This document shows, piece after piece, positions 17,632-28,800 of a DNA stretch of 64,000 bases. Location of the stretch: contig NZ_JBCNLP010000001.1 of the NCBI RefSeq assembly GCF_039595395.1, forward strand, positions 1,922,001 to 1,986,000, written 5' to 3'. The notes beneath the pieces are model-generated. The model had not been told where the DNA came from, searched no databases, and saw only the letters and a list, made by a program, of their open reading frames with translations. Position 1 is the stretch's first letter. Each line of letters opens with the position of its first letter. The position numbers and the translations under genes are program-made. Origin of the DNA: Novosphingobium sp. (GTDB lineage: Bacteria; Pseudomonadota; Alphaproteobacteria; Sphingomonadales; Sphingomonadaceae).

Positions 17632-18963
17632 TCACTTTTCGGTCAGGGCGGCGTCAAGCCCGTGGCGGACGGGGCTGACCAGGAAGGACAGCACGGATTT
17701 ATGGCCGGTGATGATATCGGCATGCGCCTCCAGACCGGGAGCCAGCGACGCCATCGTGCGGCGGTCGAGGTCCTTGTCGGTGATCGCGATGCGCACCTTG
17801 TAGAAACGGTTGCCGCGATCATCGGCGAAGGATGAGGGCGAGATCGAATGGACCTGCCCGTCGATCCAACCCTTGCCGGGCAGGTCGAAGCCGTTGATGC
17901 GGACATGGGCGTCCAGCCCGGCGCGGACATCGTGGATGTTGGTGGCCGGGATCTGCGAATCGATCATCAGCTTCTCGTTGGAGGGCACCACCACGGCCAG
18001 CAGGCCGCCGGGTGCCACCACGCTGCCGGGCGCGATGGTCAGCGATTTGACCATGCCCGCCACGGGGCTGCGCACGATCAGGCGATCGGTGCGGGCCATG
18101 GCGCGCTTGAGCAGCACATTGGCCTCGATCCCCTGCAGGGCCAGCGTGTTGCCCTCCTGATAGAGATCGACCTGCTGACGCGAGCGCACGCTGGCCGCCT
18201 CGCTGGTAGCCTGTTCGAAGCCACCGCTGGCGACCGAAAGCTGCTGGCGCAGCGCATTGACGCGGCCATCGGCATCGTTGAGCTGCTGTTCACGCTGGTT
18301 GAGCGAGGAGCGGGTGACGGCCTCGGCCGAGAACAGGCGCTGGGCGCGGTCGCGGTCATCGCGGGCGATCTTGGCGGCCGATTCCGCCGTGGTGAGCTGG
18401 GCGCGGATCAGCGCGATGCTGGCGGCCTGCTGCTGGGCACGGGCGGCGGCGGCGCGGTTCTCGGCACCGAGGAAAGCTGCGCGCTGGGCTTCGGCACTGT
18501 CGCCGCGCACCACCAGACCCTTGTTTTCCAGCGCCTTGACGGTGCTGAGCTGCTTGTCGATCATCGCCAGCCGCTCCTTGGCATAGGCGACATCGCCCGC
18601 CGCCTGAGCGCCGTCGAGTTCCATCAGCGGCTGTCCGGCGACCACCTTGTCGCCCTCATGCACCAGCAGGCGCGAGATCTGGCCGCCATCGACATGCTCG
18701 ATGCGGCGTTCATGGGCATCGGGTTCCAGCGTGCCGACGGCCTGCGACACATCGCTGACCTGCGCCATGGCGGCCCAGCCGATGGCGACCACCACGGCGG
18801 CGCTCAGGGCGATCAGCGTGCCATGCAGGATGCGGCCGGAATGCGCGTCGCTGGCGCCCAGCGGCATCAGCAGTTCGGGCAGCTCCAGCGTGTCGTTGGA
18901 GGCGTTGTCCGCGCCGGGGAAGGCATCCCGCGCGGCCTGAACGAGGTGGAGGCGGGCCGGCAT
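17632..18963 (-). CDS. Type I secretion membrane-fusion protein (HlyD family)
   Basis: 443 residues with a cytoplasmic N-terminus, one transmembrane helix near residues 48-68 (GTLIALSAAVVVAIGWAAM), a split lipoyl domain (ERRIEHVDGGQISRLLVHEG and VAGMVKSLTIAPGSVVAPGG), a long coiled coil of about 150 residues between the halves, and a beta-barrel domain (VRINGFDLPGKGWIDGQV). HlyD proteins bridge the inner-membrane ABC transporter and TolC. The start overlaps the preceding ABC stop by one base (TGATG). Nothing in it is degenerate, which suggests that the exporter is functional. Confidence 0.93.
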   Translation of the reverse strand: MPARLHLVQAARDAFPGADNASNDTLELPELLMPLGASDAHSGRILHGTLIALSAAVVVAIGWAAMAQVSDVSQAVGTLEPDAHERRIEHVDGGQISRLLVHEGDKVVAGQPLMELDGAQAAGDVAYAKERLAMIDKQLSTVKALENKGLVVRGDSAEAQRAAFLGAENRAAAARAQQQAASIALIRAQLTTAESAAKIARDDRDRAQRLFSAEAVTRSSLNQREQQLNDADGRVNALRQQLSVASGGFEQATSEAASVRSRQQVDLYQEGNTLALQGIEANVLLKRAMARTDRLIVRSPVAGMVKSLTIAPGSVVAPGGLLAVVVPSNEKLMIDSQIPATNIHDVRAGLDAHVRINGFDLPGKGWIDGQVHSISPSSFADDRGNRFYKVRIAITDKDLDRRTMASLAPGLEAHADIITGHKSVLSFLVSPVRHGLDAALTEK

Positions 18964-21131
18964 CAGGCAGCATCCGCCAGCATTTCGGGCGAGGTCACCA
19001 CGGGCGCGCGGCCCTGGCGCAGCACCACCACCCTGTCAGCCAGGGCAAGCAGATCGGATCGACCGGAAACAAAGACCACGCTGACTCGTCCTTTCGCTGA
19101 GCGAAGAACATTATGGAAGATCTTGTCAAAACCGGCATTAACCACAGCATTGGGGATTTCATCTATCAGGATAAGTCCGCTGCCCGACAGCAAGGCTTGG
19201 GCAAGGGCGAAGCGCCAGATGAAACCTTCCGACATCTGTGTGTTTTCAGTGATATGGATGTCGTCCAGCGCGATGTTCTGCAGGCCGACGGCGGCCAGCA
19301 CCCGCTCGACATCGGCGGGTGAGGCGACCGGATTGGCCATGTCCAGATTGTCGCGCAGCGTGCCGGGGAGCAGGCTGGGGTTCTGCGGGATATAGCCGAT
19401 GGCGCTGCGCAGGGTGCGCACGGGCAATTGCTCCATGTCCACGCCCTCGATCTGCACCACCCCGAAAGAGGGCTGGGTCAGCCCCTGAAGCAGATGCAGG
19501 ATGGTCGACTTGCCGGTGCCGGCCGAGCCATGGATGCCGATCAGATCGCCCGCGTTGATGTCCAGATCGAGACCGAAGAGCATCGGGCGGCCATTGCCGA
19601 TCCGCATGGTGATGTTGCGCATCGTGGCATTGCCGCGAATGATCGGCAGGCGGCGGCGCTGCACATCGGTGACGGCCTCGGTCTCCAGATCCATGAAGGC
19701 GTTGATCTGCTCGACCGACTTGCCGCATTGCTCGAAGCGGGGCAGCGCAAGGCAGAGCGCATGCATCGGCGCCAGCACGCTGGAGGTCAGCAGGACCACG
19801 CCCAGCAGCTCGGCCGGGCCCAGCTCATACTTCACCGACCACAGCGCGACCGTGCCGATCACCATGATGAAGGCCACGGCAAAGAAGAAGCTGGCCAGAC
19901 CCTCGACGATCGCCATCAGCCGCGACATGGCATATTGCACCAGCTGCGCGCGTTCGATGCGGCGCTCCTGCAGATCGGCCCAGCGGTGCTGCAGGCCGCA
20001 TTCGCGGATCAGTTCGCGCTTTTCGAAGGTCTCGACCATCACATGCTGCAGCTCGGTGGCCTGGTCGGCCAGCATGCTGGTCAGCACGCCCATGCGCCGG
20101 TCACAGAAGAAGAACAGCCCGCCATAGCACAGCCCCGCGCCCACCAGCACGATCCCGGCAGGCGGCATCACCCAGAGCACGGCGATCAGCCCCAGCATCG
20201 ACACCGGCAGATCGAGCAGGATCGCGGCCAGCGGGCTGGTCAGAAAGTCGCTGACGTTCTCGAAGGATCGCACGCGGGAGGACTGGTCTTTCGCGTCCAG
20301 CCTTTGCGTCAGGAAGGCGGGCAGATGCATCATCTTGTCGAAAGTGGCACAGCCCACGACATAGTTAAGGCGCGCCGCAAACCACGCCAGAGCATGCGAT
20401 CGCAGCGCCAGCATCCCCCACATGATCACCACCAGGATCAGCAGCAGGGTGAGCAGCCACGGCATGGCCAGCTCGTCGCCGCGCGTGAAGACCGAACGGT
20501 AGAAGGCCGAGATCACGAAGGGCTGGGCGATCGTCACGATCACCACCGCCAAAGTGGTCGCCACCACGACCCAGCGCATCGAGCCAAAGGAGCTGACCAG
20601 CGCGCGCAGCCAGCTATAGCCGGTATGCTTGCGGCTTTCGGGGGAGAGCGGATTGGCCGCCGCTTCAAGCTGCAGCTTGCGGATCGCGCCCTTGGGCAGC
20701 GAGTCCAGATCGCGTTCCTTGCCCTCGCCGTCCAGCGCGGTGATGGTGGTGCCTTCGCTCAGCAGCAGGAAGGCTTCCTCGCCGCCTGCGGGAAGCAGCA
20801 GGGCGGGGCAGTCCCACGGGCGCAGTCGGTCGAGGCCGAACTTGTGCTCGCGCACGGTAAAGCCCAGATTCATCGCGGCGGCCAGCAGGCGCTGCCCGGT
20901 ACCGCGATGGTGGTTGCGCGGCACGGTGCCCAGCACATCCTTGATCTGCACATTGGGCATGAAGCGCGTGCACAGCAGGCTGAGCAGGGTGAAGAAGGCC
21001 GGATCATGATCCGCGCCATGGGCCGATCGGCTCAGCATGGTCGCCAGAGCGGAGGCCTTGGATGAAGCCCCCGACACAGCCGGGGCCTGATCGGAAAGCG
21101 CCGGATTGGAAAGCGTTGTTGTCTGCATCAC
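18963..21131 (-). CDS. Type I secretion ABC permease/ATPase with N-terminal C39-like domain
   Basis: 722 residues. The first about 160 residues resemble the non-proteolytic C39-like domain of LapB/RtxB-type exporters (no catalytic QxxxxDCG motif). About six membrane helices lie between residues 185 and 440, then an ATPase domain. Walker A is intact (GSAGTGKST), the Q-loop is present (YIPQNPSLLPG), and Walker B has Asp-Glu (LILIDEIP). The signature is abnormal (MSEGFIWRFALAQALL instead of LSGGQ), and the H-loop His is replaced (VFVSGRSD). It overlaps the preceding ABC gene by four bases (ATGA), so a heterodimer is likely. Confidence 0.9.
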   Translation of the reverse strand: MMQTTTLSNPALSDQAPAVSGASSKASALATMLSRSAHGADHDPAFFTLLSLLCTRFMPNVQIKDVLGTVPRNHHRGTGQRLLAAAMNLGFTVREHKFGLDRLRPWDCPALLLPAGGEEAFLLLSEGTTITALDGEGKERDLDSLPKGAIRKLQLEAAANPLSPESRKHTGYSWLRALVSSFGSMRWVVVATTLAVVIVTIAQPFVISAFYRSVFTRGDELAMPWLLTLLLILVVIMWGMLALRSHALAWFAARLNYVVGCATFDKMMHLPAFLTQRLDAKDQSSRVRSFENVSDFLTSPLAAILLDLPVSMLGLIAVLWVMPPAGIVLVGAGLCYGGLFFFCDRRMGVLTSMLADQATELQHVMVETFEKRELIRECGLQHRWADLQERRIERAQLVQYAMSRLMAIVEGLASFFFAVAFIMVIGTVALWSVKYELGPAELLGVVLLTSSVLAPMHALCLALPRFEQCGKSVEQINAFMDLETEAVTDVQRRRLPIIRGNATMRNITMRIGNGRPMLFGLDLDINAGDLIGIHGSAGTGKSTILHLLQGLTQPSFGVVQIEGVDMEQLPVRTLRSAIGYIPQNPSLLPGTLRDNLDMANPVASPADVERVLAAVGLQNIALDDIHITENTQMSEGFIWRFALAQALLSGSGLILIDEIPNAVVNAGFDKIFHNVLRSAKGRVSVVFVSGRSDLLALADRVVVLRQGRAPVVTSPEMLADAA

Positions 21132-22813
21132 AGCACCAGCGAGCGATAGGGAAGGGCAAAGGGCACGATCGTGTCGCAGGGCGTCAGCACCCCGTCCTCG
21201 ATGCGGAAAGCCCGGTCGGCCAGAGAAGCGAGGTTGGCGTCCTCGCTGGCGATCACCACCGTGGCCATGCCGCGCACCTCGCTGAAGAAGTTGATCAGGC
21301 GGGCATAACCGTCGCGGTCCAGCCCCTGATCGGCGTGATCGAACAGGATGATGCGCGGACGATGGGTGAGCGCGCGCAGAATGGCGATCTGCCGCTCCAG
21401 CCCCGGCGCCACCGTACCGCCCGCGGAATCCCCGACCGGGGTCTGCATGCCGCCCGGCAGCTCGTCGAGCCGCTTGTCGATGCCCAGCAGGCGGGCGACC
21501 TCATAGGCCGCCTCCACCGAAATTTCGCCAAAGCGGGTGATGTTGTCCTGAATGGTGCCGTCGAACAGGCGGTGGTCGGCCGACAGATAGGTCAGGATGC
21601 GGTTGCGATCGGCGGGGCCATAGTGCTCGAAGGGCACATCGTTGACCGTCACCGCGCCGCCCGCCAGCTCGTCCAGCCCGGCCATGGCGCGCAGCAGGGC
21701 GCGCGCTTCCTTGCGGCTGGCCGAGGAGATGGCGATGCATTCGCCCGGCTCAATCACCAGATCGATCGGCGCGGGCAGCGGCACGGGGCCGGTGCTGGTG
21801 TGCGAGACCGGAGCCAGCACCGCGCCGTCCAGCCGGTATTGCTGCAGCGTGGTGAAGGTGACGCCGCGCCGGGGCGGGGCATCCATGCGGGTTTCCTCGT
21901 CCAGCTTGCGGATCTTGGCATGGGCGGCATCGCGGTCGCGCGCCTGAATATGCATGAAGACGGCGCGCTGGATCGGCTCCATCAGGCGGCTGGCCAGCAG
22001 GATGGTGGAGATCACCATGGCCAGGTTCATCGCCCCGCGCTCGGCGGCCAGAGCGCAACTGAACAGCAGGATGATGTTGAGCAGCATGCCGGCAATGGCA
22101 TTGGAATGGGTGAGGCGCGAGGCCGAATTGGCCAGCGCCAGATTGTTGCGCATGGCCTCGCCATGGGCCTGTTCATAGACGCGCACCATCTGGGGCTCGA
22201 CGGCCAGCGCCTTGACCAGATGCATGCGCTCCAGAATGGTGAAGAGCATGTCGAAACGGTGTTCGATGGCATCGCGGCTGTTTTCGGCGATCACCGAATA
22301 GCGATGCGCCGAATGCCAGGTGAAAGCGGCCAGACAGCCCAGAAACACCGTGACGACGATGCCGCTGCGCCATGAAATCACATAGATCAGAAGCAGGATG
22401 ACCGGCGCGAAGGCGATCTCGGCCTTGGCCAGCTGGACCTCGCCATTGGCGATGCCCTTGAGCTGGTGAATGGCCCCGGAGTAATCGAGACTGGCCGCGG
22501 CGGCGGATTTGAAATCCAGCCGCCGCGCCCGCACCACCCGGTCGATCAGCCAATGCAACCGCTGGGTGAGGAACAGGCGATCGGTATGCGCGATCACCAG
22601 ATTCCGGTTCAGTTTCAGCAGGCCCTCGATGGCTGCTGCCGCAATGACAAGTGCTACCAGCACGATCACCGTGGACCCATGGGGGTTCTGCTGCCCGCGA
22701 GAGATGATCTGGCGGGCCACCATGGGCAGGGTTAGTGCGGTCAGGTTGATGACCAGGGTGGCAGTGAACAGAACCGCGCGCGATGGCCGGCTGGCTAGCA
22801 CTAATCTTTGCAT
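21128..22813 (-). CDS. Type I secretion ABC permease subunit with a degenerate ATPase
   Basis: 561 residues: six membrane helices over roughly residues 12-280 and an NBD-like domain from about 330. The Walker A position reads AISSASRKEARALLRAMAG, so the P-loop glycines and catalytic lysine are missing. The Q-loop Gln is lost (YLSADHRLFDG), the signature is APGLERQIAILRAL, Walker B ends in FDHADQGLD with His for the catalytic Glu, and the H-loop His is absent (VVIASEDANL). It should bind ATP poorly or not at all and is probably the inactive half of a heterodimer with the next gene. It starts 11 bp after the giant repeat gene. Confidence 0.88.
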   Translation of the reverse strand: MQRLVLASRPSRAVLFTATLVINLTALTLPMVARQIISRGQQNPHGSTVIVLVALVIAAAAIEGLLKLNRNLVIAHTDRLFLTQRLHWLIDRVVRARRLDFKSAAAASLDYSGAIHQLKGIANGEVQLAKAEIAFAPVILLLIYVISWRSGIVVTVFLGCLAAFTWHSAHRYSVIAENSRDAIEHRFDMLFTILERMHLVKALAVEPQMVRVYEQAHGEAMRNNLALANSASRLTHSNAIAGMLLNIILLFSCALAAERGAMNLAMVISTILLASRLMEPIQRAVFMHIQARDRDAAHAKIRKLDEETRMDAPPRRGVTFTTLQQYRLDGAVLAPVSHTSTGPVPLPAPIDLVIEPGECIAISSASRKEARALLRAMAGLDELAGGAVTVNDVPFEHYGPADRNRILTYLSADHRLFDGTIQDNITRFGEISVEAAYEVARLLGIDKRLDELPGGMQTPVGDSAGGTVAPGLERQIAILRALTHRPRIILFDHADQGLDRDGYARLINFFSEVRGMATVVIASEDANLASLADRAFRIEDGVLTPCDTIVPFALPYRSLVL

Positions 22814-22824
22814 TCGTGACCCCG

Positions 22825-25800
22825 CTAGACTCCGATGAGCGATTTGGTGGTCGCCAAGGTTTTGGTGATGGCCGTCAACGCACTGGTCGAGCTGCTGGCC
22901 ACCGAACCGGTGCCCAGAGCGCTGCTGGTAGTGCCCGAAAGCAGGCTGCTGCCCAGCGAACTGGTCGTGCTCCCCAAGGCACTGCCCAGCGAACTGGTGG
23001 TCGAACCCAGCAGCGACGAGGTGGTGTGCGACAGGCTGCTGGTGTCATTGGCCGGGCTGGTCAGCGAGCTGGTGCCGCTGAGCAGCGAGCCGGTCAGGCT
23101 GCCGGTCGTGCCGCTGGTGGTGCCCGTGGAGGCGCCGGTCAGCGATCCGGTGGCACCCGAGAGCAGGCTCGACAGGGTCGAGCTGGTATCGGTGGCCGTG
23201 CCGGTGGTGCCAGTGCTCGCGGTGGTCCCGCTCAGCGCCGAGGTGGCGCCCGAAAGCAGCCCGCTCAGCGAGGAGGTGGTGTGCGAGGTATCGGTCGTAC
23301 CCGTCAGCGACGAGGTCGTGCCCGACAGCAGGCTCGACAGGGACGAACCCGTGTCGGTCGCGGTGCCGGTGGTCGTGCCCGCCCCGGTCAGGGCCGAGGT
23401 CGTCCCCGACAGAACGCTGCTCAGCGACGAGCCCACATCCGACAGCGTGCTGCCCAGCGTGGAGGTCGCGGCGTGCGTGGCGTCGGTCGCGCTGCTGGAC
23501 GATCCGCTCAGCGCCGAGGTCGTGCCCGACAGGACACTGCCCAGCGTGGAGCCCAGATCGCTGACGGTGGTGCCCACCGCGCTGGTCGTGCCGCCGACCA
23601 CGCTGCCCAGTGCCGATGTGGTATCGGCCAGCGTGCTGCCCAGCGTCGAGGTCGCCGCATGGGCGGCATCGGTGCCGGTGCTGCTGGTTCCGGTCAGAGC
23701 GGAGGTGGTGCCCGAAAGCAGGCCACCCACGGCCGAGCCCAGATCGGTGGTGGTGGTTCCCACCGCACCGGTCACACCCGTGACGACATTGCCCAGCGTC
23801 GAACCCACATCCGACAGCGTGCTGCCCAGCGTAGAGGTCGCGGCGTGAGCGGCATCGGTCGCGGTGCTGCTGGTCCCGCCCAGCGCCGAAGTGGCGCCCG
23901 AAAGAGTGCTGCCCAGCGCGGAGCCCAGATCGGAGGTGGTGGTGCCGACAGCGCCGGTCACACCCGAAACCACACCGCCCAGCGCGGAGCCCACATCGCC
24001 CAGCGTACCGGTGACGGCATGGCCCAGATCGGTACCCACAGTGCCGGTGGTGCCGGTGGTGCCGGTCAGGGTCGAACCCACGCCCGAGAGTGTCGAGCCA
24101 ACATCACCCAGCGTGCTGCCCACGGTGGAGCTGACCGTATGGCCAGCGTCGGCGGCCGTTCCGGTCAGCGTCGAACCCGTGCCAGAAAGCACGCTGCCCA
24201 GCGTCGAGCCCAGATCCGAAGTGGTGGTGCCGACAGCGCCGGTGACGCCCGAAACCACACCGCCCACGGTGGAACCCACATCGCCCAGCGTACCGGTGAC
24301 GGCATGGCCCAGATCGGTGCCCACAGTGCCGGTGGTGCCGGTCAGTGTCGAACCCACACCCGACAGCACCGAGCCCAGATCCGAAGCGGTGGTGCCGACA
24401 GCGCCGGTGACGCCCGAAACCACACCGCCCACGGTGGAACCCACATCGCCCAGCGTACCGGTGACGGCATGCCCCAGATCGGTGCCCACTGTGCCGGTGG
24501 TGCCGGTCAGTGTCGAACCCACGCCCGACAGCGTCGAGCCCAGATCGGAGGCGGTGGTGCCGACAGTGCCGGTGACGCCCGAAACCACACCGCCCACAGT
24601 GGAGCCCACATCACCCAGCGTACCGGTGACGGCATGGCCCAGATCGGTGCCCACAGTGCCAGTGGTGCCCGTCAGCGTGGTGCCGACATTGCCCAGCGTG
24701 GTGCCGAGAGCCGAGCCGAGGCCCGAAGTGGTATCGGTCACCGCCGAACCCGTGCCGGACAGCACACTGCCCAGCGTCGAACCCAGATCGGAGGCGGTGG
24801 TGCCGACGGCGCCAGTGACGCCCGAAACCACACCGCCCACGGTGGAACCCACATCGCCCAGCGTACCGGTCACGGCATGGCCCAGATCGGTGCCCACAGT
24901 CCCGGTGGTGCCCGTCAGCGTGGTGCCAACGTTCCCCAGCGTGGTGCCCAGAGCCGAGCCGAGGCCAGAGGTGGTATCGGTCACAGCCGAGCCCACACCC
25001 GAAACCGTGCCGCCCAGAGCACTGCCCACATCACCCAGCGTACCGGTCAGGGCATGGCCCAGATCGGCAGAGGTGCCGGTCAGCACGCTGCCCGTGCCCG
25101 AAAGCGTCGAGTTGAGGGTCGAGCCGGCATCGCTCAGGCTGGTGTTCACCGCCTGGAAGATATCGCCGGTGGTGGTTGCCACGCTGGGCAGGGCCGTCGA
25201 CAGGACGCCGCTCACCGTGCTGGCCAGAGCCGAAGGCGAGGCGATGTCACCCACCGAGGAGTCGACCGAGGTGATGTGGCCGATCTGGGTGAAGATGTCG
25301 TTGAAGCCCGTCCCGCCGGTGCTCGACCCGTTGAGCAGGCTGCTCACCGCGCCGACAACCGAGGAGGTCGGATCAACGGCGGTGGTCCCGTTCAGCAGGC
25401 TGCCGACATCGGTGGTCAGCGAGGCCAGCGGATCGGTGCCCGTGCTGCCGTGGAGCAGGCTGCCGCTTACCAGACCGCCAGTGGCGCTGCCCACGCCGTT
25501 CAGCGTGCTGTTGACCGCATTGCCGACAGCCGTGGTCACCGGAGCCAGCGGCGTGGTGACCGGCGACAGCGCATGGGTCACGCCGCTCAGCGCCGACTGC
25601 GTGTCGAGGTTGGTGCCCAGATTGATGTTGACGGGCTGGCCCAGCAGGCTGGCGACCGGATCAAGGTTGACATTGGCGTTGAGGCCCAGGTCGCCCAGGA
25701 CCGGCAGGCCGGTGTCGGTGTTGACGGTCAGCGCGGAATGCTGGCCGCCGGTGCTGCCGCCCGTTCCGGTGCCGGTGCCGCCAAGCAGATTGCCCAGCGC

Positions 25801-28800
25801 ATCGGTCAGCGAGGAGAGCGAGGCCGCCCCGCCGCCCGTGCCGGTTCCGGTACCGGTGTTGGTGATCTGGCCCAGAGCGCCGTTCAGAGCGTTGGCTGCC
25901 GAACCTGCCGCGCCATTGGCCGCGCCGGTCAGCCCGCCCAGAGCGCCATTGAGCGCCGCCGTGGGATCGGTGGCACCCGTGCCGCCGGCCGCGCCGTTCA
26001 GGGCGCCCAGCGCGCCATTGACCGTTCCGGCCAGGCCGCTCAGCGCGCCGTTGAGCGCCGCGGTCGGATCGGCGGCGCCGGTCAGGCCGTTCACCGCATT
26101 GGTCACCGCGCCGGTCAGGTCATGGCCGCCAGCCGCGCCTTGCAGCGTGCCCAGCGCGCTGTTGAGACCGCCGGTCAACCCGCCCAGAGTGCCATTGACG
26201 CCGCCGGTCAGCGAGGAGACAGGATCGGTGGTGCCGGTGCCGTTGAGCAGGCTGCCCAGCGTGTTGGCGATGGGGGCGCTGCCGACGGCATTGGTCACCG
26301 AACCGAGCGCGCCATTGGCCGCATTGGTCAGCCCGCTGCTGCCCAGAGCGCCATTCAGATTGCCCATTGCATTGTCGAGCGTGCTGCCCACCGCACCCAG
26401 CGTACCATTGACGGTGCCTGCAAGCGTGCTGGCCAGCTCGGTGCCACCAGCCGCGCCCTGCAGCGAACCGAGCGCGCCGTTGAGAGCACCAGTGGTCGAA
26501 CCCAGAGCACCGTTAAGCGCCCCTGTCAGGTCATGCCCACCCAGTGCGCCATTGAGGGCACCAGCGGTCGAGCCCAGAACGCTATTCACAGCACCAGTCA
26601 GCCCGCCGAGCGCTCCGTTCAGCGCTGCGGTGGGATCAGTAGCACCCGTGCCACCAGCCGCACCCTGCAGCGAACCGAGTGCGCCGTTGAGAGCGCCAGC
26701 GGTGGAACCCAGAGCGCCGTTCACAGCGCCGGTCAGCCCGCCAAGCGCGCCGTTCAGGGCAGCCGTGGGATCAGCGGCACCCGTACCACCAGCCGCGCCC
26801 TGCAGCGAACCGAGTGCACCGTTGAGAGCGCCAGCGGTCGAACCTAGAGCGCCGTTCACAGCGCCAGTCAGCCCGCCAAGCGCACCGTTCAGCGCTGCGG
26901 TGGGATCAGTAGCACCCGTGCCATCAGCCGCACCCTGCAGCGAACCGAGCGTGCCGTTGAGAGCCCCGGCGGTCGAGCCCAGAGCGCCATTCACAGCGCC
27001 GGTCAATCCGCCAAGAGCACCGTTCAGGGCAGCCGTGGGATCAGTGGCACCCGTGCCACCAGCCGCGCCCTGCAGCGAACCGAGCGCGCCGTTGAGCGCA
27101 CCAGCGGTCGAACCCAGAGCTCCGTTCACAGCGCCCGTCAGCCCGCCAAGCGCACCGTTCAGAGTAGCCGTGGGATCGGTAGCACCCGTGCCGCCTGCAG
27201 CACCCTGCAGCGAGCCGAGCGCGCCGTTGAGAGCACCAGCGGTCGAGCCTAGAGCACCATTCACAGCGTCAGTCAGCCCGCTGAGAGCACCGTTCAGAGC
27301 AGCCGTGGGATCGTTAGCACCCGTGCCACCAACCGCACCCTGCAGCGAACCGAGCGCGCCATTGAGAGCCCCTGCGGTCGAGCCCAGAGCGCCGTTCACA
27401 GCGCCCGTCAGCCCGCCAAGCGCACCGTTCAGAGCAGCCGTGGGATCGGTAGCACCCGTGCCGCCTGCAGCACCCTGCAGCGAGCCGAGCGCGCCGTTGA
27501 GAGCACCAGCGGTCGAGCCTAGAGCACCATTCACAGCGTCAGTCAGCCCGCTGAGAGCACCGTTCAGAGCAGCCGTGGGATCAGTGGCGCCCGTGCCACC
27601 AGCCGCGCCCTGCAGCGAACCAAGTACGCCGTTGAGGGCACCGGTAGTCGAACCTAGAGCGCCGTTCACAGCGCCGGTCAGTCCACCAAGGGCACCGTTC
27701 AGGGCAGAGGTGGGGTCAGTGGTGCCAGCGCTGCCGGTGAGGCCGCCTAGGGTTCCGTTCAGAGTGTTGGCCACGCCGCCCACGGTTCCGTTGAGGGCGC
27801 CGGTCAGGTTGCCGAGGGCGCCGTTGAGGGCTGCGGTGGGGTCGGTGGTGCCAGCGCTGCCGGTGAGGCCGCCGAGGGCTCCGTTCAGAGTGTTGGCCAC
27901 GCCGCCCACGGTTCCGTTGAGTGCGCCGGTCAGGTTGCCGAGGGCGCCGTTGAGGGCTGCGGTGGGGTCGGTGGTGCCAGCGCTGCCGGTGAGGCCGCCG
28001 AGGGCTCCGTTCAGAGTGTTGGCCACGCCGCCCACGGTTCCGTTGAGTGCGCCGGTCAGGTTGCCCAGAGCGCCGTTCAGGGCAGCGGTGGGGTCGGTGG
28101 TGCCAGCGCCGCCGGTGAGGCCGCCTAGGGTTCCGTTCAGAGTGTTGGCCACGCCGCCCACGGTTCCGTTGAGGGCGCCGGTCAGGTTTCCAAGCGCGCC
28201 GTTCAGGGCAGCGGTGGGGTCGGTGGTGCCAGCGCCGCCGGTGAGGCCGCCGAGGGCTCCGTTCAGAGTGTTGGCCACGCCGCCCACGGTACCGTTGAGG
28301 GCGCCGGTCAGGTTTCCAAGCGCGCCGTTCAGGGCAGCGGTGGGGTCAGTGGTGCCAGCGCCGCCGGTGAGGCCGCCGAGGGCTCCGTTCAGAGTGTTGG
28401 CCACGCCGCCCACGGTACCGTTGAGGGCGCCGGTCAGGTTTCCAAGCGCGCCGTTCAGGGCAGCGGTAGGGTCAGTGGTGCCAGCGCCGCCGGTGAGGCC
28501 GCCCACGACATTGCTCAGCGTGCCGCCCAGATTGGTGCTGCCCGCTGCGCCGTTCAGCGCGCCGGTTGCTCCGTTCAGGGCGTTCGCCAGCGTGCCGGTC
28601 GCGCCGTCAAGCAGGCCGTTCACATTGCCGATTGCGCCATTGATGCCGGACACAGGGCCCGTGGCGCCGCCGTTGAGCGCTCCGGTCAGGCCGCCCAGGG
28701 CGTTGCTCAGCGCGCCGGTCAGGTCCTGGCCGCCGCCCACGCCGCTCAACTGGCCAAGCGCGCCGTTCAGCGCATCGGCCACCGAGCCGCCCGCGCCGTT

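Noticed and set aside
23950..28500. Possible CRISPR array because of regularly spaced repeats
   Set aside because: Repeat and spacer are both conserved, periods are multiples of three, and everything is inside one coding frame.
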